A DNA stretch of 64,000 bases from Mycobacterium paraseoulense (GCF_010731655.1 NZ_AP022619.1:4836001-4900000); one strand, 5' to 3'. Counted from the first letter of the stretch, positions 15,544 through 25,498 are shown. Notes: generated by a model from the sequence alone, not told the origin. Numbers and translations: made by a program.

Positions 15544-17091
15544 TTAGGCGGCTGCCGGTCGTTCGGGTTCGACGGGCTCTGTTCCCCTGCGGGGCGAATG
15601 ACCCGTTTCCAGCCTGCCCCGGATGTGGACCGTGCCGTCGTTGGCCTCGTGCTGGCGCTGCCAGTCGCTGATCGCCTGATGCGCCGCGTGATCCAGGTAG
15701 TGCACCCAAACATCCACGGTGACAACACTTCCGGCGGGGATGGAGGCCAGCACCCGGGTCAATCGCGGGAGCGCCAGGAACGTGCAGGCCGCACCCTCGA
15801 TGACCACCTGCCACCCGTCGCCGGCCGGCTTGGCCTCGACCTTGGCCCGGATCACCCGCCAGCCGGTCAGCGTGATGGCCAGCGCCAGGCCGATCATCAC
15901 GCCGTGCAAGAGGTTCAGGAAGACGACGCTGACGGCGGTCACGACGTACACGGCGAGATCGCCGTGCTTCATTGCGGTCTCGATGTGGGCCGGCTTGAGC
16001 AACTGAATGCCGATGACGATGAGCAGCCCGGCGAGCGCCGCGGTGGGAATCTCTTCGACCAGCTCCGCAAACGGAACGGTGAACAGCAGGATCCACACGC
16101 CGTGCAGGAGTGCCGAGGCGCGGGATTTGGCGCCCGCGTTGACGTTGGTCGAGCTGCGCACGATGACACCGGTGACCGGCAGCCCGCCGATGGTGCCCGA
16201 GACGATGTTGGCGGCGCCCTGTCCCACCAGCTCGCGGTTGAAGTCGGTGCGCGGCCCGTTGTGCATCCGGTCGACCGACACCGCCGACAGCAGGCTCTCG
16301 ACGCTGGCGATGAGCGCGACGGTGATCACCCCGATGGCAACCGCACCCCAGTTGCCGTGCGGAATGTCGGGCAGCTGCAACGCGTCCAGCGGCGACCCGT
16401 CCAGGTCGATCCGGCGCACGTGGAAGGGAAAGACGACGGACACCACCGTCACGCCGACGATCGCGACCAGTGGGCCCGGAATGCGGCGAACCTTGGCCGG
16501 AACCCAACGCCAGGCGACGAGGATGACGATCACCAGCACGCCGAGGACGACCCCCGGCCGATGTGCCCCGATGATCTGACCCGGCAGTCCGATGAGGTTG
16601 TGCCAGGCCGTGCTCTTGGACTTTCCGCCGAGCAACACGTGCGCTTGCTGCAGCGCGATCGTGATGCCGATGCCCGCCAGCATGGCGTGCACCACCACCG
16701 GTGAGATCGCCAGAGCCGCCCGCGCGACACGGCTGAGGCCCAACAGCACCTGCAGGGCGCCGGCGGCGACGGTGATCAAACAGGTTACGCCCCAGCCGAA
16801 GTCGGAGATCAGGTCGGCGACGACCACCGTCAGTCCCGCCGCGGGGCCGCTGACCTGCAGCGGTGACCCGCCGATGGCGCCGACGACGATGCCCCCGACG
16901 ATCGCGGCGATGAGGCCGGCGAGCACGGGCGCGTTGGAAGCGATCGCGATCCCCAAGGACAACGGGAGTGCGACCAGGAAAACGACGAGCGACGAAGGCA
17001 GGTCGTGCCGGATGATCGATCGCACCCGGTCTTTGCGTGGGTTCGTGGCCTGGTCGTGAGGTTGATTGCCGAGCTGTTCGATGTCTTGCAT
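15544..17091 (-). CDS. SulP-family anion permease
   Basis: 515-aa SLC26/SulP transporter with about 10-12 membrane helices (from residue 30 to 430). Family motifs include VVGAIGGSPLQVSGPAAGLT and GTIGGLPVTGVIVRSSTNVNAGAKS, with the conserved Asn/Ser-rich loop. A shortened STAS-like C-terminal domain follows (VHYLDHAAHQAISDW). The lack of a sulfate operon and the general family pattern leave bicarbonate or sulfate as substrate. Stop-to-stop spacing to hicB is 12 bases, convergent. Confidence 0.85.
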   Translation of the reverse strand: MQDIEQLGNQPHDQATNPRKDRVRSIIRHDLPSSLVVFLVALPLSLGIAIASNAPVLAGLIAAIVGGIVVGAIGGSPLQVSGPAAGLTVVVADLISDFGWGVTCLITVAAGALQVLLGLSRVARAALAISPVVVHAMLAGIGITIALQQAHVLLGGKSKSTAWHNLIGLPGQIIGAHRPGVVLGVLVIVILVAWRWVPAKVRRIPGPLVAIVGVTVVSVVFPFHVRRIDLDGSPLDALQLPDIPHGNWGAVAIGVITVALIASVESLLSAVSVDRMHNGPRTDFNRELVGQGAANIVSGTIGGLPVTGVIVRSSTNVNAGAKSRASALLHGVWILLFTVPFAELVEEIPTAALAGLLIVIGIQLLKPAHIETAMKHGDLAVYVVTAVSVVFLNLLHGVMIGLALAITLTGWRVIRAKVEAKPAGDGWQVVIEGAACTFLALPRLTRVLASIPAGSVVTVDVWVHYLDHAAHQAISDWQRQHEANDGTVHIRGRLETGHSPRRGTEPVEPERPAAA

Positions 17092-17335
17092 CGGGCGCGT
17101 CCCTCGTTAGGCGTTTGCGGGGGATGTTCCGATATCCGGCCCATCATGCGCGCCATTACGTCGTCGTAAACTCTTGGCGCACAAACGGTTAAGACCCGGC
17201 CTTGCTCACAGAACCATGGCCGGGAACCCCTGGCTGTGTCACTGACGGTATTTTGCTGGCAAACGCCGGTCAAGCGGACAGGCTCGGCCCATAGAGAATG
17301 CAAAGATTTGAATTCGGCGGCGTCATACGGCCACG

Positions 17336-18361
17336 TCAGAACCCCGAGCCGTGCACCTCGTGGCCGGGGACCTCGGCGATCAGGCCCCGATAGGCCTCCT
17401 CGACGGTCGAACCGTGGTTGATCACCGAGTCGACTTCGCGGGCGATCGGCATGTTCAGCCCGAACTCGTTGGCGAACTCCATGATCACGCTGGCGGCTTT
17501 GACGCCCTCGGCGACCTGGTTCATCGAGGCGATGATCTCGTCGATCGGCTTGCCGGCTCCCAGCTGTTCACCCACGTGGCGGTTGCGGCTGCGCTGGCTG
17601 GTGCACGTCACGATGAGGTCGCCCAGCCCGGCCAGGCCGGGGAAGGTTTCGGGATTGCCGCCCATGGCCACGCCCAGCTTCGTCATCTCGCGCAGCGCAC
17701 GGGCGATCACCAGCGCGCGGGTGTTCTCCCCGATGCCCAGCGAGTAACCCATTCCGACGGAGATGGCGTAGACGTTCTTCAGCGCCCCGGCCATCTCGAC
17801 CCCGATGACGTCGTCGGTGGTGTACACGCGGAAACGCCGGGTGCGGAACAGCCCGGACAGCCGGGTCGCCAGATGCTGGTCCGGCATGGCCAGCACCGCG
17901 GCCGCGGCGTAGCCCTCGCCGACCTCACGCGCGATGTTCGGCCCCGCCAGGATGCCCGCCGGATGACCCGGCAGCACCTCCTCGATGATCTGCGACATCC
18001 GCATGTTGGTGCCCTGCTCGAGCCCCTTGACCAGCGACACCACCGGAACCCAAGGCCGCAGTTCCCTGGCCAGCTCGGTCAGCACGCCCCGGAAGCCGTG
18101 CGAGGGAACGCCCATCACCACGACGTCGGCGGAGTTCGCGGCCTCGGCGAAGTCGGTCGTCGCGCGCAAGGTGTCGCTCAGCACCGCATCGTCGCCGAGG
18201 TAGCGGCTGTTGCGGTGATTTTCGTTGATGTCCTTCGCCGTCTCCTCCGAGCGCACCCATTGCAGCGTCGGTCCGCGGCGCGCACAGATCGACGCCACCG
18301 TGGTTCCCCAGGAACCGCCACCGAGGACAACGACTTTGGGTTCGCGCATCGCAGCTGCCAT
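17336..18361 (-). CDS. gpsA: Glycerol-3-phosphate dehydrogenase [NAD(P)+]
   Basis: 341-aa soluble GpsA reducing dihydroxyacetone phosphate for phospholipid synthesis. The nucleotide motif GGGSWGT is at 14-20; the substrate region GVEMAGALKNVYAISVGMG with the catalytic Lys and the motif GLAGLGDLIVTCTS are clear. ATG 18361 is chosen, with ATG 18349 (MREPK) as alternative. Order matches Rv0564c, one of two gpsA paralogues in mycobacteria. Confidence 0.93.
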   Translation of the reverse strand: MAAAMREPKVVVLGGGSWGTTVASICARRGPTLQWVRSEETAKDINENHRNSRYLGDDAVLSDTLRATTDFAEAANSADVVVMGVPSHGFRGVLTELARELRPWVPVVSLVKGLEQGTNMRMSQIIEEVLPGHPAGILAGPNIAREVGEGYAAAAVLAMPDQHLATRLSGLFRTRRFRVYTTDDVIGVEMAGALKNVYAISVGMGYSLGIGENTRALVIARALREMTKLGVAMGGNPETFPGLAGLGDLIVTCTSQRSRNRHVGEQLGAGKPIDEIIASMNQVAEGVKAASVIMEFANEFGLNMPIAREVDSVINHGSTVEEAYRGLIAEVPGHEVHGSGF

Positions 18362-18892
18362 GGCGATCAGCGTATTGCCGACACCTCACATTTAGTAGCA
18401 GTTCACGCGGCACCGATTCGCGTCGAGTGCGGCCTTGGCGCGGCGGACGCCTGACAGCGAAGCTTCCGCTCGGCCCTGCGCCCGTTTCATGCGAAATTCA
18501 CAAAGTGCATTCATCCGGGGATGGGCAGCGAATGCGCGACCAGCCGCCCATGGCCCGATAAACGCGTGTAGGTCGAAATACATAGACATTTCATAACATT
18601 GCCATTCCGGGCCGCGGCGGGCCGGTCCGGTTCATGCCAAACTCACAAAATTGTGCGGAAAAGACTGATGCGCAGGCGGGTCGAAAGCCCTGGACAACGG
18701 GCCTACTGCGGGGGCGGTTCGGACGGTGGGCCCGCGGAAAAGAATGCCGCCGCCGACAAATTAAAAATCAATGTGAGCGTTGCCAAAATGGCGAGCTCAC
18801 GGGGATTGCGGAGCCATCGGTCGCCTTGATGCGCTCGACCCGTGTTTATAGCGTTTCGCGGCAATCGTCCAATTCGCCAGAGGGGAAGCCGC
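18362..18892. other. 531-base gap before the PE/PPE pair, with a 19-bp repeat
   Basis: No convincing gene. It is more A/T-rich than its surroundings in places. TTCATGCGAAATTCACAAA (18486-18504) recurs as TTCATGCCAAACTCACAAA (18631-18649), 17 of 19 bases identical, 145 bases apart on the same strand. It probably holds the PE/PPE promoter and regulator sites. Confidence 0.45.
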
Positions 18893-19195
18893 GTGTCCTA
18901 TGTAAATGTCGATCCGGAGAAGCTGTCGGCGGCGGCCAGCAATCTGCAGTCCATCACCGCCGCGTTGAGTGCCGGCAATGCCGCGGCGGCCGGACCCACC
19001 ACCGCGGTGGTTCCCGCTGCTGCCGACGAGGTGTCCGCCCTGACGGCGGCGCGCTTCGCCGTCCACGCGCAGCGGTACCAGATCCTCAGTGCCAGAGCCG
19101 TTGCCATCCACGAGCTGCTTGCCGCCGCCTTGGCGTCGGGTGCGGGTTCCTATGCCGGCACCGAGGCCGCCAACGCCGCGGCTTCGGCGCTCTGA
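18893..19195 (+). CDS. PE-family protein
   Basis: 100-aa PE protein consisting only of the N-terminal PE domain, with Pro8-Glu9 and a two-helix Ala-rich body ending TEAANAAASAL. The GTG at 18893 follows AGAGGGGAAG. PE proteins pair with PPE proteins and leave the cell through ESX type VII secretion; the next gene is its PPE partner, 2 bases away. The YxxxD/E secretion signal is plausibly YAGTE near residue 88. Confidence 0.92.
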   Translation: MSYVNVDPEKLSAAASNLQSITAALSAGNAAAAGPTTAVVPAAADEVSALTAARFAVHAQRYQILSARAVAIHELLAAALASGAGSYAGTEAANAAASAL

Positions 19196-19197
19196 AC

Positions 19198-20364
19198 GTG
19201 TCAGCCAACGTGGACTACGCGCTGTTGCCCCCGGAAATCAACTCGGGGCGGATGTACACCGGCCCGGGGGTCGGTTCGTTGCTGGCGGCCGCGACGGCCT
19301 GGGCTGAACTGGCCGCGCAGTTGCACGCCAGCGCCGCGTCGTACCGGTCGGTGATCTCCGCGTTGACCGGCGGGCCGTGGTTGGGTCCGGCGTCGCTGGC
19401 GCTGGCCGCTGCCGCCGCCACCAATGTGGCTTGGCTGCGCAGCAGCGCTGAAAGCGCCGAGCTGACCTTCGAACGGGCCGGCGCGGCCGTGGCCGCCTAC
19501 GAGACGGCGTTCGGGTTGACGGTGCCCCCGCCGGTGATCGCGGCCAACCGCGCCGTGCTGGCGTCGCTGATCGCGACGAATGTCTTGGGGCAGAACAGCG
19601 CCGCCATCGCGACAGTCGAGGCGGAGTACTTGGAGATGTGGGCTCAGGACGCCGCGGCCATGTATGGCTATGTGGCGGCCTCCGCGACCGCCACCCAGCT
19701 GACCGATTTCGCGGAGCCCGAGGAGGTGACGGACCCGGCCGGGTCGGCCCGGCAGGCCGCCGCGGTGGCGAAAGCCGTAGGCAATTCGGCCCAGACCGGC
19801 GCGCAAGACGTCGCGGCGAACGAACCCGCGACCCCCACCTTCGGCAACCTCAAACCGATCGACGAGTGGATTTCGGAGAACACACCGTTGGACGACATGG
19901 CCGCGATGTACTCGAAATACGTTGTCCCGTATGTGTCGTCGGGACAGGTGGGGGTTCAGACCGCCCAATCCTTCGGGCAGATCAGCAATGGCATCACGGC
20001 CATGACCACGTTCGGAAAGGGCCTGCTACCCGCCGCCTCGTCGGCGGCTCAGGCCGCCGGGGGTGGGACCAACGCGCTGGGCGCCGCCGGCGCCGGGCTG
20101 GGCAACGCCGGGTCGGCCGCGGCGGGGCTGGGGCGCGCGCTTCCGATCGGCGCAATGTCGGTGCCGCCGAGCTGGGCCCCGGTAACCGCGGTGACCAACC
20201 CGGGGGTCACAACCCTGACGAGCGCGGCCCCGGCCGCGGCCGACGGGCTGCACCCTTTCCCGATGGCGCCCTTTGGGCCAATGACCGGGCACACCGGCTG
20301 GCGTCAGACTCCGACGTATGGGTTCAAGCCGTCGGTGATGGCCAAACCACCGGCGGCCGGCTAG
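19198..20364 (+). CDS. PPE-family protein (PPE-SVP type)
   Basis: 388-aa PPE protein. The PPE motif is at 11-13 (LLPPEINSGRMY); the helical PPE domain runs to about residue 175. The C-terminal part carries GAMSVPPSWAP, the GxxSVPxxW signature of the SVP subgroup. The GTG at 19198 starts 2 bases after the PE stop, so the pair is an operon. I recall no PE/PPE pair between gpsA and Rv0565c in H37Rv, so this is probably an insertion or lineage-specific pair. It converges on the next gene with 4 bases between stops. Confidence 0.93.
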   Translation: MSANVDYALLPPEINSGRMYTGPGVGSLLAAATAWAELAAQLHASAASYRSVISALTGGPWLGPASLALAAAAATNVAWLRSSAESAELTFERAGAAVAAYETAFGLTVPPPVIAANRAVLASLIATNVLGQNSAAIATVEAEYLEMWAQDAAAMYGYVAASATATQLTDFAEPEEVTDPAGSARQAAAVAKAVGNSAQTGAQDVAANEPATPTFGNLKPIDEWISENTPLDDMAAMYSKYVVPYVSSGQVGVQTAQSFGQISNGITAMTTFGKGLLPAASSAAQAAGGGTNALGAAGAGLGNAGSAAAGLGRALPIGAMSVPPSWAPVTAVTNPGVTTLTSAAPAAADGLHPFPMAPFGPMTGHTGWRQTPTYGFKPSVMAKPPAAG

Positions 20365-20368
20365 CTGT

Positions 20369-21850
20369 TCAACCGGCCAGTGGCGCCCGGTCGGCGGCCC
20401 GCCCGAACACCATCGCCTCCTCGATGCGGTCGAAGCGGTAGTCGATGGCGTCGGCCAGGTAGTTCTGCCGCACGTTCCACGGCCGCCTGGTTCCCGACTT
20501 GGGCAGCGCATGCACCGACCGCAGCACGTAGCCGGCGTTGATGTCCCACGACGGTTTCTCGGTCATCGGCTCGTTGCCGCGGTGCGGGTAGGCGTGCGTG
20601 TAGCCGTGAGCGGCCATGTGCGCCAGCAACTTCGCGGTGGCCCGGGCGGTGATGTCGGCGCGCAGGGTCCACGAAGCGTTGGTGTAGCCGACGCACCAGA
20701 ACAGATTGGGCACGTCTTCGAGCATGTGCGCCTTGTAGACGAAGCGGTCGTTGGTCTTGATCTCGCTGCCGTCCAGGCTGATCGCGGTCCCGCCCAGCGC
20801 CTGCAGTTGCAGGCCGGTGGCGGTGACGATGATGTCGGCGTCGAGGTGCCCGCCGGATTTCAGCGCGATGCCGGCTGCGTCGAAATGGTCGATGTGGTCG
20901 GTGACCACGTCGGCGCGGCCTGCGGTGATGGCGTTGTACAGGTCGGCGTCGGGTATCAGGCACATCCGCTGGTCCCACGGGTTGTACCGCGGCTTGAAGT
21001 GGGTGTCCACGTCGTAGCCGTCGGGCAGGCTGCTGATCGCCTTGCGCCGCAGCAGCCAGCGCACCAACCCCGGCGCCTTGCGGGACAGCGCGAAGAACAC
21101 CGCCTCGGTGAGCGCGCTGTACATCCGGACGACGAGATGAGCCGGCTTGCGGGGCAGCACTTTCCGCGCGACGGCGGCGACCTTGCCGTACTTCGATGCG
21201 GAGATGAGATAGGTGGGCGAGCGTTGCAGCATGGTCACTTTGGCGGCCCGCTCCGACAGCGACGGAAGCAGCGTCACCGCGGTGGCCCCGCTGCCGATCA
21301 CCACGATTTTCTTGCCGGTGTAGTCGAGGTCTTCCGGCCAGTGCTGGGGGTGCACGACGACGCCGCCGAACGTTTCGATGCCGGGGAAGTCGGGGGTGTA
21401 CCCCTCGTCGTAGTTGTAGTAACCGCTGCCGAAGAACAGGAATCGGCCGCGGAAGAGCTTCCGCGCCCCGTCCTGCTCGACCGTGACGGTCCAGGTGTCG
21501 GTGGACGAGTCCCAGTCGGCTGAGCGCACGTAGCTGTTGAATCGGATGTGCCGATCGATGCCGTACTTGCGCGCCGTGGCGACCAGGTACTCGCGGATGT
21601 GGACACCGTCGGCCACGCCCTCCTTGCGGGTCCACGGCTCGAACGGAAAGGACAGCGTGAAGATGCTGCTGTCCGAGCGCACACCGGGGTAGCGGAACAA
21701 GTCCCACGTGCCGCCGATCTGCGCGCGCCGCTCCAGGATGGTGTAGCTCAGCTGCGGGTTGCGCTCGCTGATCCGGTAGGCCGCGTCGATGCCGGAGATG
21801 CCGGCGCCGACGATGATCACGTCGGAATACTCGGCTTCGCTAGGGGCCAT
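20369..21850 (-). CDS. FAD monooxygenase, Baeyer-Villiger/EthA-like
   Basis: 493-aa flavin monooxygenase. FAD motif VGAGISGIDAAYRI at 14-27 and NADPH motif IGSGATAVTLLP near 185 are present. The Baeyer-Villiger fingerprint region reads FPGIETFGGVVVHPQHWPED. Order matches Rv0565c, a paralogue of EthA. Substrate unknown. Confidence 0.9.
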   Translation of the reverse strand: MAPSEAEYSDVIIVGAGISGIDAAYRISERNPQLSYTILERRAQIGGTWDLFRYPGVRSDSSIFTLSFPFEPWTRKEGVADGVHIREYLVATARKYGIDRHIRFNSYVRSADWDSSTDTWTVTVEQDGARKLFRGRFLFFGSGYYNYDEGYTPDFPGIETFGGVVVHPQHWPEDLDYTGKKIVVIGSGATAVTLLPSLSERAAKVTMLQRSPTYLISASKYGKVAAVARKVLPRKPAHLVVRMYSALTEAVFFALSRKAPGLVRWLLRRKAISSLPDGYDVDTHFKPRYNPWDQRMCLIPDADLYNAITAGRADVVTDHIDHFDAAGIALKSGGHLDADIIVTATGLQLQALGGTAISLDGSEIKTNDRFVYKAHMLEDVPNLFWCVGYTNASWTLRADITARATAKLLAHMAAHGYTHAYPHRGNEPMTEKPSWDINAGYVLRSVHALPKSGTRRPWNVRQNYLADAIDYRFDRIEEAMVFGRAADRAPLAG

Positions 21851-21948
21851 CGTGAACCTCGCTCACATCGTGGGACTGGTCACTACATTAGGCACCCACC
21901 GGTTGGCCGGGCCAGAAATCCTCGCGACGGCTCGATGGCGTTACGTGG

Positions 21949-22440
21949 CTATCGGTAGTTCACGAACTGCAGCGCGACGTCCAGGTCGGCCTGCTTGAGC
22001 ATCGAGATGACGGCCTGCAGGTCGTCGCGCTTTTTGCTGCTGACGCGGATCTCGTCGCCCTGGATCTGCGTCTTGACGCCCTTGGGTCCCTCGTCGCGGA
22101 TCAGCTTGGTGATCTTTTTGGCGTGCTCACTGTCGATGCCCTGCTTCAGGGTGCCGCTGACCTTGTAGGTCTTGCCGGACGCCTGCGGTTCGCCCGCGTC
22201 GAAGGCCTTCATCGAGATGTCGCGCCGGATGAGCTTCTCCTTGAAGACGTCGACGGCGGCCTTGACGCGTTCCTCGGTGGACGATGTCAGCTCGATAGCC
22301 TCATCGCCCTTCCACGCGATCGTGGTGTCGGTGCCGCGGAAGTCGAAGCGGGTGGCCAGCTCCTTGGCGGCCTGATTGAGTGCGTTGTCGACCTCTTGGC
22401 GCTCGACTTTGCTGACAATGTCGAACGATGAGTCCGCCAT
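21949..22440 (-). CDS. YajQ-family nucleotide-binding protein
   Basis: 163-aa protein covering the whole YajQ fold: [20 protein letters not shown] at the start, [18 protein letters not shown] in the middle and VALQFVNYR at the end. Family members bind RNA or, in some bacteria, cyclic-di-GMP. ATG 22440 is chosen; the longer frame crosses the tRNA. Matches Rv0566c by order. Confidence 0.93.
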   Translation of the reverse strand: MADSSFDIVSKVERQEVDNALNQAAKELATRFDFRGTDTTIAWKGDEAIELTSSTEERVKAAVDVFKEKLIRRDISMKAFDAGEPQASGKTYKVSGTLKQGIDSEHAKKITKLIRDEGPKGVKTQIQGDEIRVSSKKRDDLQAVISMLKQADLDVALQFVNYR

Positions 22441-22505
22441 GCGATCCGTCCCTTCATCCGGTGCCGTTTGTGCTTTGTCTACCCCCTCGTTGTAACCTGT
22501 CTGGC

Positions 22506-22589
22506 GGCAGGTTGCCCGAGCGGCCAATGGGAGCGGACTGTAAATCCGTCGCGAAAGCTTCACAGGTTCGAATCCTGTACCTGCCACCA
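22506..22589 (+). tRNA. tRNA-Tyr (anticodon GTA)
   Basis: The acceptor arm GGCAGGT (22506-22512) pairs with ACCTGCC (22579-22585), followed by discriminator A and an encoded CCA. The anticodon loop reads ACTGTAAAT with GTA; the T arm is GGTTCGAATCC. A long variable arm fits a class II tyrosine tRNA. It lies divergent from YajQ. Confidence 0.95.
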
Positions 22590-22596
22590 CACTTCG

Positions 22597-23514
22597 TCAG
22601 AGCGGCGACGACGCTTTCGGCTCGTCGGCGATTCGCACGTCGCGCCCGGCGCCCGCCGACACGGTGGCGGCCTCGCCGTGCGCCAGGCCGACCGCCGCGA
22701 CGATCACCAACACCGCCGCCACGGCCAGCACCACCCAATCAAAGCCGTGGGCGTCCAGCGTCTCGCCGAGCACGGTGATGCCCAGGACCGCGCCCACGAT
22801 GGGCTTGGCGGCGATGATCGTCGGCAACGAGGCTGTCAAAGCGCCTGCGCGGTAAGCGGATTGGTGAAAGATCATCCCGGCCGCCCCGCAGAACACCCAG
22901 CCGTACAGCTCGGGCCTGGTCCACAACTGTTCGGGGTTGTGTTCGAGGATGTCGACGACGCCCTTCATCAGCACCGCGAAGACCGCCAGCAACGATCCGG
23001 CGACCGCCGCGAGCAACAGCGCGGCCAGCGGACGGTCCGACCAGATCCGGGCGCCCAGCAGTCCCAATAGCAGCGGCGGGGCCATCACCAGGGCCACCAC
23101 AAGCCAGACGTGGGCCGGCGCGCGTTCCTGACCGCCCACCGGAGCGCCGACCGAGATGACGACCACCAACGCCGCGGTCAGCAACACGGCCCATATCCAC
23201 TCGCCGCGGGTGACCGGGTGACGGCTCATCCGCGCGTAGATCGGCAGGGCGAACAGCAGCGCGGTCACCTGCAGCGACATCACCAACAGCACGGAGCCCT
23301 TGTCCAGGGCCGCGGCGAGCAGGCAGTAGCTGGCGATGTCTCCCAGACCGCCCATCCACCAACGGGTATCGCGCAACAGCATGCCGAACAGCGCCAGGTG
23401 GCCGACCGGTTTGTCGGTCACCTCCTGCGCGGATCGCTGACGCACCACGTTGCCGATCGCCGACGCGAGCGCGGCGCACAGGGCGAGGATCGCCGCCATA
23501 TCAGCCCTCGACAT
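22597..23514 (-). CDS. DMT-type multi-helix membrane transporter
   Basis: 305-aa protein with about ten hydrophobic helices in the drug/metabolite transporter pattern, with paired halves and short loops (SAIGNVVRQRSAQ, GTVLG-type final helices in AKPIVGAVLGITVLGE). It ends 8 bases after the tRNA-Tyr 3' end, on the opposite strand. Substrate unknown. ATG 23514 start. Confidence 0.8.
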   Translation of the reverse strand: MSRADMAAILALCAALASAIGNVVRQRSAQEVTDKPVGHLALFGMLLRDTRWWMGGLGDIASYCLLAAALDKGSVLLVMSLQVTALLFALPIYARMSRHPVTRGEWIWAVLLTAALVVVISVGAPVGGQERAPAHVWLVVALVMAPPLLLGLLGARIWSDRPLAALLLAAVAGSLLAVFAVLMKGVVDILEHNPEQLWTRPELYGWVFCGAAGMIFHQSAYRAGALTASLPTIIAAKPIVGAVLGITVLGETLDAHGFDWVVLAVAAVLVIVAAVGLAHGEAATVSAGAGRDVRIADEPKASSPL

Positions 23515-23532
23515 GTCACCAATTTAATCGCG

Positions 23533-24420
23533 TCACGGCAAACCGCTCGCCGAGAGCGGGAAGGCGGTGCCGGTGAGCTCCTCGGAAAGGTCCCACAGGG
23601 CCGTCGCGGTGCCCGCCCGCTTGGCCGGCCAGTGACGCCAGGTCGGCTGGGTGCGGCCATACAGGCCGAAGCGCGGGCCGACGTAGGTGTCGCCCGGCAG
23701 GTCCTGTGACACCGCGTACAGCGTCTGCCGGGCGCCGAACTCGGCGTCGGTGGACACGATGCGGTCGACGGCCAAGACCGCCGCGTCGCCCAGCTTTCGG
23801 CCGGAGTTGCCCTGCAGGTTCGTGTGCGACCAGCCGGGATGGGCGGCCAGCGCGCGCAGCGGGGAACCGACGGCGTTGAGCCGTCGCTGAAGTTCGCTGG
23901 TGAACAGCAGGTTGGCCAGCTTGGATTGGCTGTAGGCCAGCCACGCCGAATATGGGCGCGACCGCCAGTTGAGGTCTTTGAGGCTGATGTAGCCGAAGTG
24001 GTGCATCAGCGACGACACCGTCACCACCCGGTCGGTGAGCTTGGGCAGCAGCAGGTTGGTCAACGCGAAGTGGCCGAGGTGATTGGTGCCGATCTGGCCC
24101 TCGAAGCCGTCGGCGGTCACCGCGTGCTTGGTCGCCATGATGCCGGCGTTGTTGACCAGCACGTCGACCGTGCCCATCTCGTCGGCGAAGCGCCGCACGG
24201 AGCCCAAATCCTGCAGGTCGAGCTGGCGCACCTCGACATCACCGGCCATTCGCTCGGCGGCGGCCTTGCCCTTGTCGGTGTCGCGCACCGCCAGCACGAC
24301 GCGGGCACCGACCCGCGCCAATTCACGTGCGGTGACCTCGCCCAGGCCGGCGTTGGCCCCGGTGATCACGACGCTACGTCCGGCGAACGAAGGCAACTCC
24401 GCTGCGGTCCAACCTGGCAT
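23533..24420 (-). CDS. Short-chain dehydrogenase (retinol dehydrogenase-like)
   Basis: 295-aa SDR. NAD(P) motif TGANAGLG at about 20-27, NNAG near 90, catalytic Ser in TVSSLMHH and YSQSK near 163. The long C-terminal part after the core (YVGPRFGLYGR) is typical of the protochlorophyllide/retinol-type SDRs found in mycobacteria. ATG 24420 (MPGWTAAELPSFAGRS) is chosen over the longer open frame. Substrate unknown. Confidence 0.85.
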   Translation of the reverse strand: MPGWTAAELPSFAGRSVVITGANAGLGEVTARELARVGARVVLAVRDTDKGKAAAERMAGDVEVRQLDLQDLGSVRRFADEMGTVDVLVNNAGIMATKHAVTADGFEGQIGTNHLGHFALTNLLLPKLTDRVVTVSSLMHHFGYISLKDLNWRSRPYSAWLAYSQSKLANLLFTSELQRRLNAVGSPLRALAAHPGWSHTNLQGNSGRKLGDAAVLAVDRIVSTDAEFGARQTLYAVSQDLPGDTYVGPRFGLYGRTQPTWRHWPAKRAGTATALWDLSEELTGTAFPLSASGLP

Positions 24421-24511
24421 GCAGCCCACCCTAACTACGTGATCTGGCCCATCGGAACGCCGCAGGTATCGTGCGTGGGATGGCCAGCGGAACCTCACCT
24501 GGACGCCACGG

Positions 24512-25498
24512 ATGTATCTAGGGGTCATCGTCAATCCGCTCGCGCGCCGGAATCGCCGCGCGCGGGGCGACCGCGTCGCCGAGTTGCGCCGCATCGTCGG
24601 CCCGTCGGGCGAGGTGCATGAAACCGCTTCGACCGAGGAGCTCGCCAAGACCCTGGACGAACTCCGTCCGCGGGTCACTCACCTCGTCGCGGACGGGGGG
24701 GACGGCGCGCTGCACTGGTTGATCAACGAGATGGAGCGCTGCGAGAGCGATCCGGAACGCTGGCCGGCGTTCGTGCCCACCAACGGGGGCAGCGTCAACG
24801 CCGTCGCCCGCAAGGCGGGGGTGCGCGGGCGGCCCGACGCGGTCATCCGCGCGCTGGCGGCGGCCGCGGCGGCCGACCGGCCGCCGCCCGAGATACGCCT
24901 GGACACCTTGCGACTCGACGGCGAAACCGCCGACGGCGCCGCGTTTCATCGCCTGTGCTTCGGGCTGGCCGCCGGGGGTGTCGGAAACCGGTTCTACGAC
25001 ATGTATTACGGAAAGCCCGACCACGGGCGCAGCGAAGTCGCGAAGGTGATCGGGCGTTCGTTCCGCGACTACCTCGCGTCCAAGGTCGGCCGCTCGCAGG
25101 CTTCCAATTACGCGTCCTTGCTGTTCGCCCCGACGCGCGCCCGAGTCGTCATCGACGGCGAGGAGGTCCCGACGCGGACGCATCGCCTGCTGCACGCCGG
25201 TGCCATCGACCTGAGGATCGGTGGGCCGTTCCGGCTTTTCCCGAAGGCCCAGGACCCGGGCGCGCTGCATTTCCAGGCCGGTGAGATAAGGCCCTCGAGG
25301 ATCGTCGCGCAGCTTCCCGCGGCGCTCACCAACGGGACGGTGCGCGGTCGCCGGGTGCGCGACGTCAACGGGCGCGAGATGGTCATCGAGGCCGAGGGCG
25401 AGCCGCTCTCGCCGATCATCGACGGCGAACGGTTCGTCGGCATCACCCGGCTGGTGGCCCGCGCCGGCCCGCTCATCCGCGTCGCCCGGATCGGCTGA
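24512..25498 (+). CDS. Diacylglycerol kinase-family lipid kinase
   Basis: 328-aa protein with the DAGK catalytic fold: N-terminal VIVNPLARRN, then VADGGDGALHWLINE (the GGDGT nucleotide loop with Ala for Thr) and VPTNGGSVNAVARKAG. The C-terminal beta-sandwich follows (FCFGLAAGGVGNRFY). Such enzymes phosphorylate lipid alcohols such as diacylglycerol. The Thr-to-Ala change in the loop may alter activity. ATG 24512; divergent from the SDR gene. Confidence 0.8.
   Translation: MYLGVIVNPLARRNRRARGDRVAELRRIVGPSGEVHETASTEELAKTLDELRPRVTHLVADGGDGALHWLINEMERCESDPERWPAFVPTNGGSVNAVARKAGVRGRPDAVIRALAAAAAADRPPPEIRLDTLRLDGETADGAAFHRLCFGLAAGGVGNRFYDMYYGKPDHGRSEVAKVIGRSFRDYLASKVGRSQASNYASLLFAPTRARVVIDGEEVPTRTHRLLHAGAIDLRIGGPFRLFPKAQDPGALHFQAGEIRPSRIVAQLPAALTNGTVRGRRVRDVNGREMVIEAEGEPLSPIIDGERFVGITRLVARAGPLIRVARIG

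Noticed and set aside
18392..18589. 65-codon minus-strand frame between gpsA and PE
   Set aside because: No ribosome site, mixed composition, and no motif. Treated as part of the gene-free region.
22570..22600. tRNA-Tyr 3' end as an attachment site of an integrated element
   Set aside because: I saw no second copy of the tRNA end and no integrase gene in the following 26 kb, so no attachment site is called.
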